Below, piece by piece: positions 62,909-64,000 of a stretch of DNA of 64,000 nt (its first letter is position 1; each line of letters opens with the position of its first letter). The position numbers and the translations under genes were made by a program. This stretch comes from Virgibacillus sp. SK37. GTDB taxonomy: Bacteria > Bacillota > Bacilli > Bacillales > Amphibacillaceae. The DNA lies in NCBI RefSeq assembly GCF_000725285.1, contig NZ_CP007161.1:1845911-1909910 (forward strand), written 5' to 3'. The notes beneath the pieces were generated by a model, which worked only from the letters and a program-made list of their open reading frames with translations, had not been told where the DNA came from and did no database searches.

Positions 62909-64000
62909 TGGATATTTTTGATAAAATTAATGAATTATACGATAAACGCAGATTAGTGGAACTAGGCGGCGGAGATGAAAAAATTGATAAGCAACATGCC
63001 AAGGGAAAGATGACAGCTAGGGAAAGGATCGATTATCTTCTGGATCACGGCAGCTTTGTTGAATTAAATCCTTTTATCGAACACCGAGTTTCTGATTTTG
63101 GCATGAACAGTAATTCTGCTAAAGGGGAAGGTGTTGTCACAGGTTACGGGAAAATATCCGGTAAACCTATATATTTGTTTGCACAGGATTTTACCGTATA
63201 TGGTGGGGCTTTAGGAGAAATGCACGGCAAAAAAATTGCTGCTGTAATGGACTTAGCCGCAAAGAACGGTGTTCCTTTCATCGGGCTAAATGACTCTGGT
63301 GGAGCTAGAATACAAGAGGGAGTGTCTTCGTTAGATGGATATGGGCAAGTGTTTTATCGAAACTCCATCTATTCCGGTGTAATTCCACAAATATCTGTTA
63401 TTATGGGGCCGAGCGCTGGTGGGGCTGTTTATTCACCGGCAATTACCGACTTTGTAATTATGGTTGAAGAAACGTCACAAATGTTTATTACTGGTCCAAA
63501 AGTAATTGAAACTGTAACTGGTGAGAAGATTTCTTCGGAAGATTTAGGAGGGGCACATATTCATAATGCGAAAAGCGGCAATGCCCATATTAAGTCAAAA
63601 AACGAAGAAGAAGCTTTGAATGCAGTTCGAAGGTTAATTTCTTACTTACCTGCAAATAACGAGGAAAAAACGGAAAAGCTTTCTGTTGAGCAAACAGAGT
63701 CTGATGAACGACCGGAACTAACGGATATTGTTCCTTTTAATGCTAGAAGCCCATATGACGTGAAAAATGTAATTGAACAAGTTGCCGATAAGAATAGCTT
63801 CTATGAAATTCATAAGCATTTTGCAAAAAATATTGTCGTAGGATTTGCCAGAATTAAAGGGGAAACAGTAGGCTTGGTATGTAATCAACCTAAATATTTA
63901 GCTGGCGGATTGGATATAGATTCAAGTGATAAAGCAGCCAGGTTTATTAGATTTTGTGATTCATTTAATATTCCATTAGTAACTTTTGAAGATGTTACAG
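62908..64000 (+). CDS. Acyl-CoA (propionyl-CoA) carboxylase carboxyltransferase subunit, 5' part
   Basis: 364 codons to the window edge, gene continues beyond. The ATG overlaps the previous stop by 1 base (TGATG), with GGCAGGAGTG upstream. Carboxyltransferase fold: KGKMTARERIDYLLD, FAQDFTVYGGALGEMHGKKI, FIGLNDSGGARIQEGV (oxyanion), VIMGPSAGGAVYSPAITDFVIM, and VGFARIKGETVGLVCNQPKYLAGGLDIDSSDKAARFIRFCD. It transfers CO2 from biotin to propionyl-CoA, giving methylmalonyl-CoA for the two upstream enzymes; in B. subtilis the homologue is yqjD. A decarboxylase role (MmdA) is possible but less likely in this context. Confidence 0.93.
   Translation, partial: MDIFDKINELYDKRRLVELGGGDEKIDKQHAKGKMTARERIDYLLDHGSFVELNPFIEHRVSDFGMNSNSAKGEGVVTGYGKISGKPIYLFAQDFTVYGGALGEMHGKKIAAVMDLAAKNGVPFIGLNDSGGARIQEGVSSLDGYGQVFYRNSIYSGVIPQISVIMGPSAGGAVYSPAITDFVIMVEETSQMFITGPKVIETVTGEKISSEDLGGAHIHNAKSGNAHIKSKNEEEALNAVRRLISYLPANNEEKTEKLSVEQTESDERPELTDIVPFNARSPYDVKNVIEQVADKNSFYEIHKHFAKNIVVGFARIKGETVGLVCNQPKYLAGGLDIDSSDKAARFIRFCDSFNIPLVTFEDVT

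Overview
The window is low-GC DNA from an endospore-forming member of the Bacillaceae. It follows the Bacillus subtilis comG-yqh-yqi-yqj order: comGA/B, yqhG/H, gcv, mntR, efp, the eight spoIIIA genes, accBC, nusB-folD-xseAB-ispA, yqxC-ahrC-recN-spoIVB-spo0A, and bkd. An OLE RNA with its partner gene oapA lies between ispA and yqxC. OLE RNAs are typical of extremophilic or anaerobic Firmicutes, so a halophilic or alkaliphilic relative (Oceanobacillus/Virgibacillus/Gracilibacillus type) is my inference. The species cannot be read from the window.

Layout. 1-8560: right end of a prophage whose left part is outside the window. It holds the capsid C-terminus, connector genes, two tail-tube paralogues, the G/GT tail chaperones with a -1 frameshift site, a tape measure protein, a membrane-anchored DUF559 nuclease and a large serine integrase. 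The integrase ends at an attachment junction inside comGC, so the comG operon is cut after codon 48 of comGC. No tail-tip or lysis genes follow the tape measure protein. 8504-13709: comGC', comGB, comGA, yqzE, yqhG, yqhH. 13710-18500: glycine riboswitch, gcvT-gcvPA-gcvPB, rhodanese yqhL. 18500-26500: B12-dependent ribonucleotide reductase with paired NrdR boxes, mntR, patatin yqhO, yqhP, yqhR, peptidase yqhT, efp. 26460-27778: a non-coding mosaic of interspersed repeats carrying a 191-bp MITE with a 9-bp target duplication. 27715-32930: SigE-type promoter and spoIIIAA-AH. 33080-35519: accBC and yqhY behind a FapR-like operator. 35671-46284: nusB to spo0A, including a frameshifted ispA, the OLE RNA and oapA. 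46291-48132: a 95-bp palindrome, aspartokinase and a DUF2627 gene. 48266-58398: bkdR and the sigma-L-dependent bkd operon. 58623-64000: brxB, yqjA, the miniprotein gene prli42, and a methylmalonyl-CoA module (mutase large subunit, B12-domain/epimerase fusion, acyl-CoA carboxylase subunit cut by the window edge).

How the genes work together. The bkd operon turns Leu/Ile/Val-derived keto acids into branched acyl-CoAs, which prime branched fatty acids or are oxidised. Propionyl-CoA from Val/Ile can pass through carboxylase, epimerase and mutase to succinyl-CoA, and that module lies about 2 kb downstream of bkd. Malonyl-CoA for elongation comes from AccBC. The sporulation genes spo0A, spoIIIA and spoIVB span initiation, mother-cell engulfment and the forespore-to-mother-cell signal. 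Both nrdJ and the mutase need adenosylcobalamin.

The points most worth a second look are the comGC-splitting prophage, OLE RNA/oapA beside a frameshifted ispA and without dxs, the B12-domain/epimerase fusion, the NrdR, FapR and sigma-L sites, and the nested MITE.
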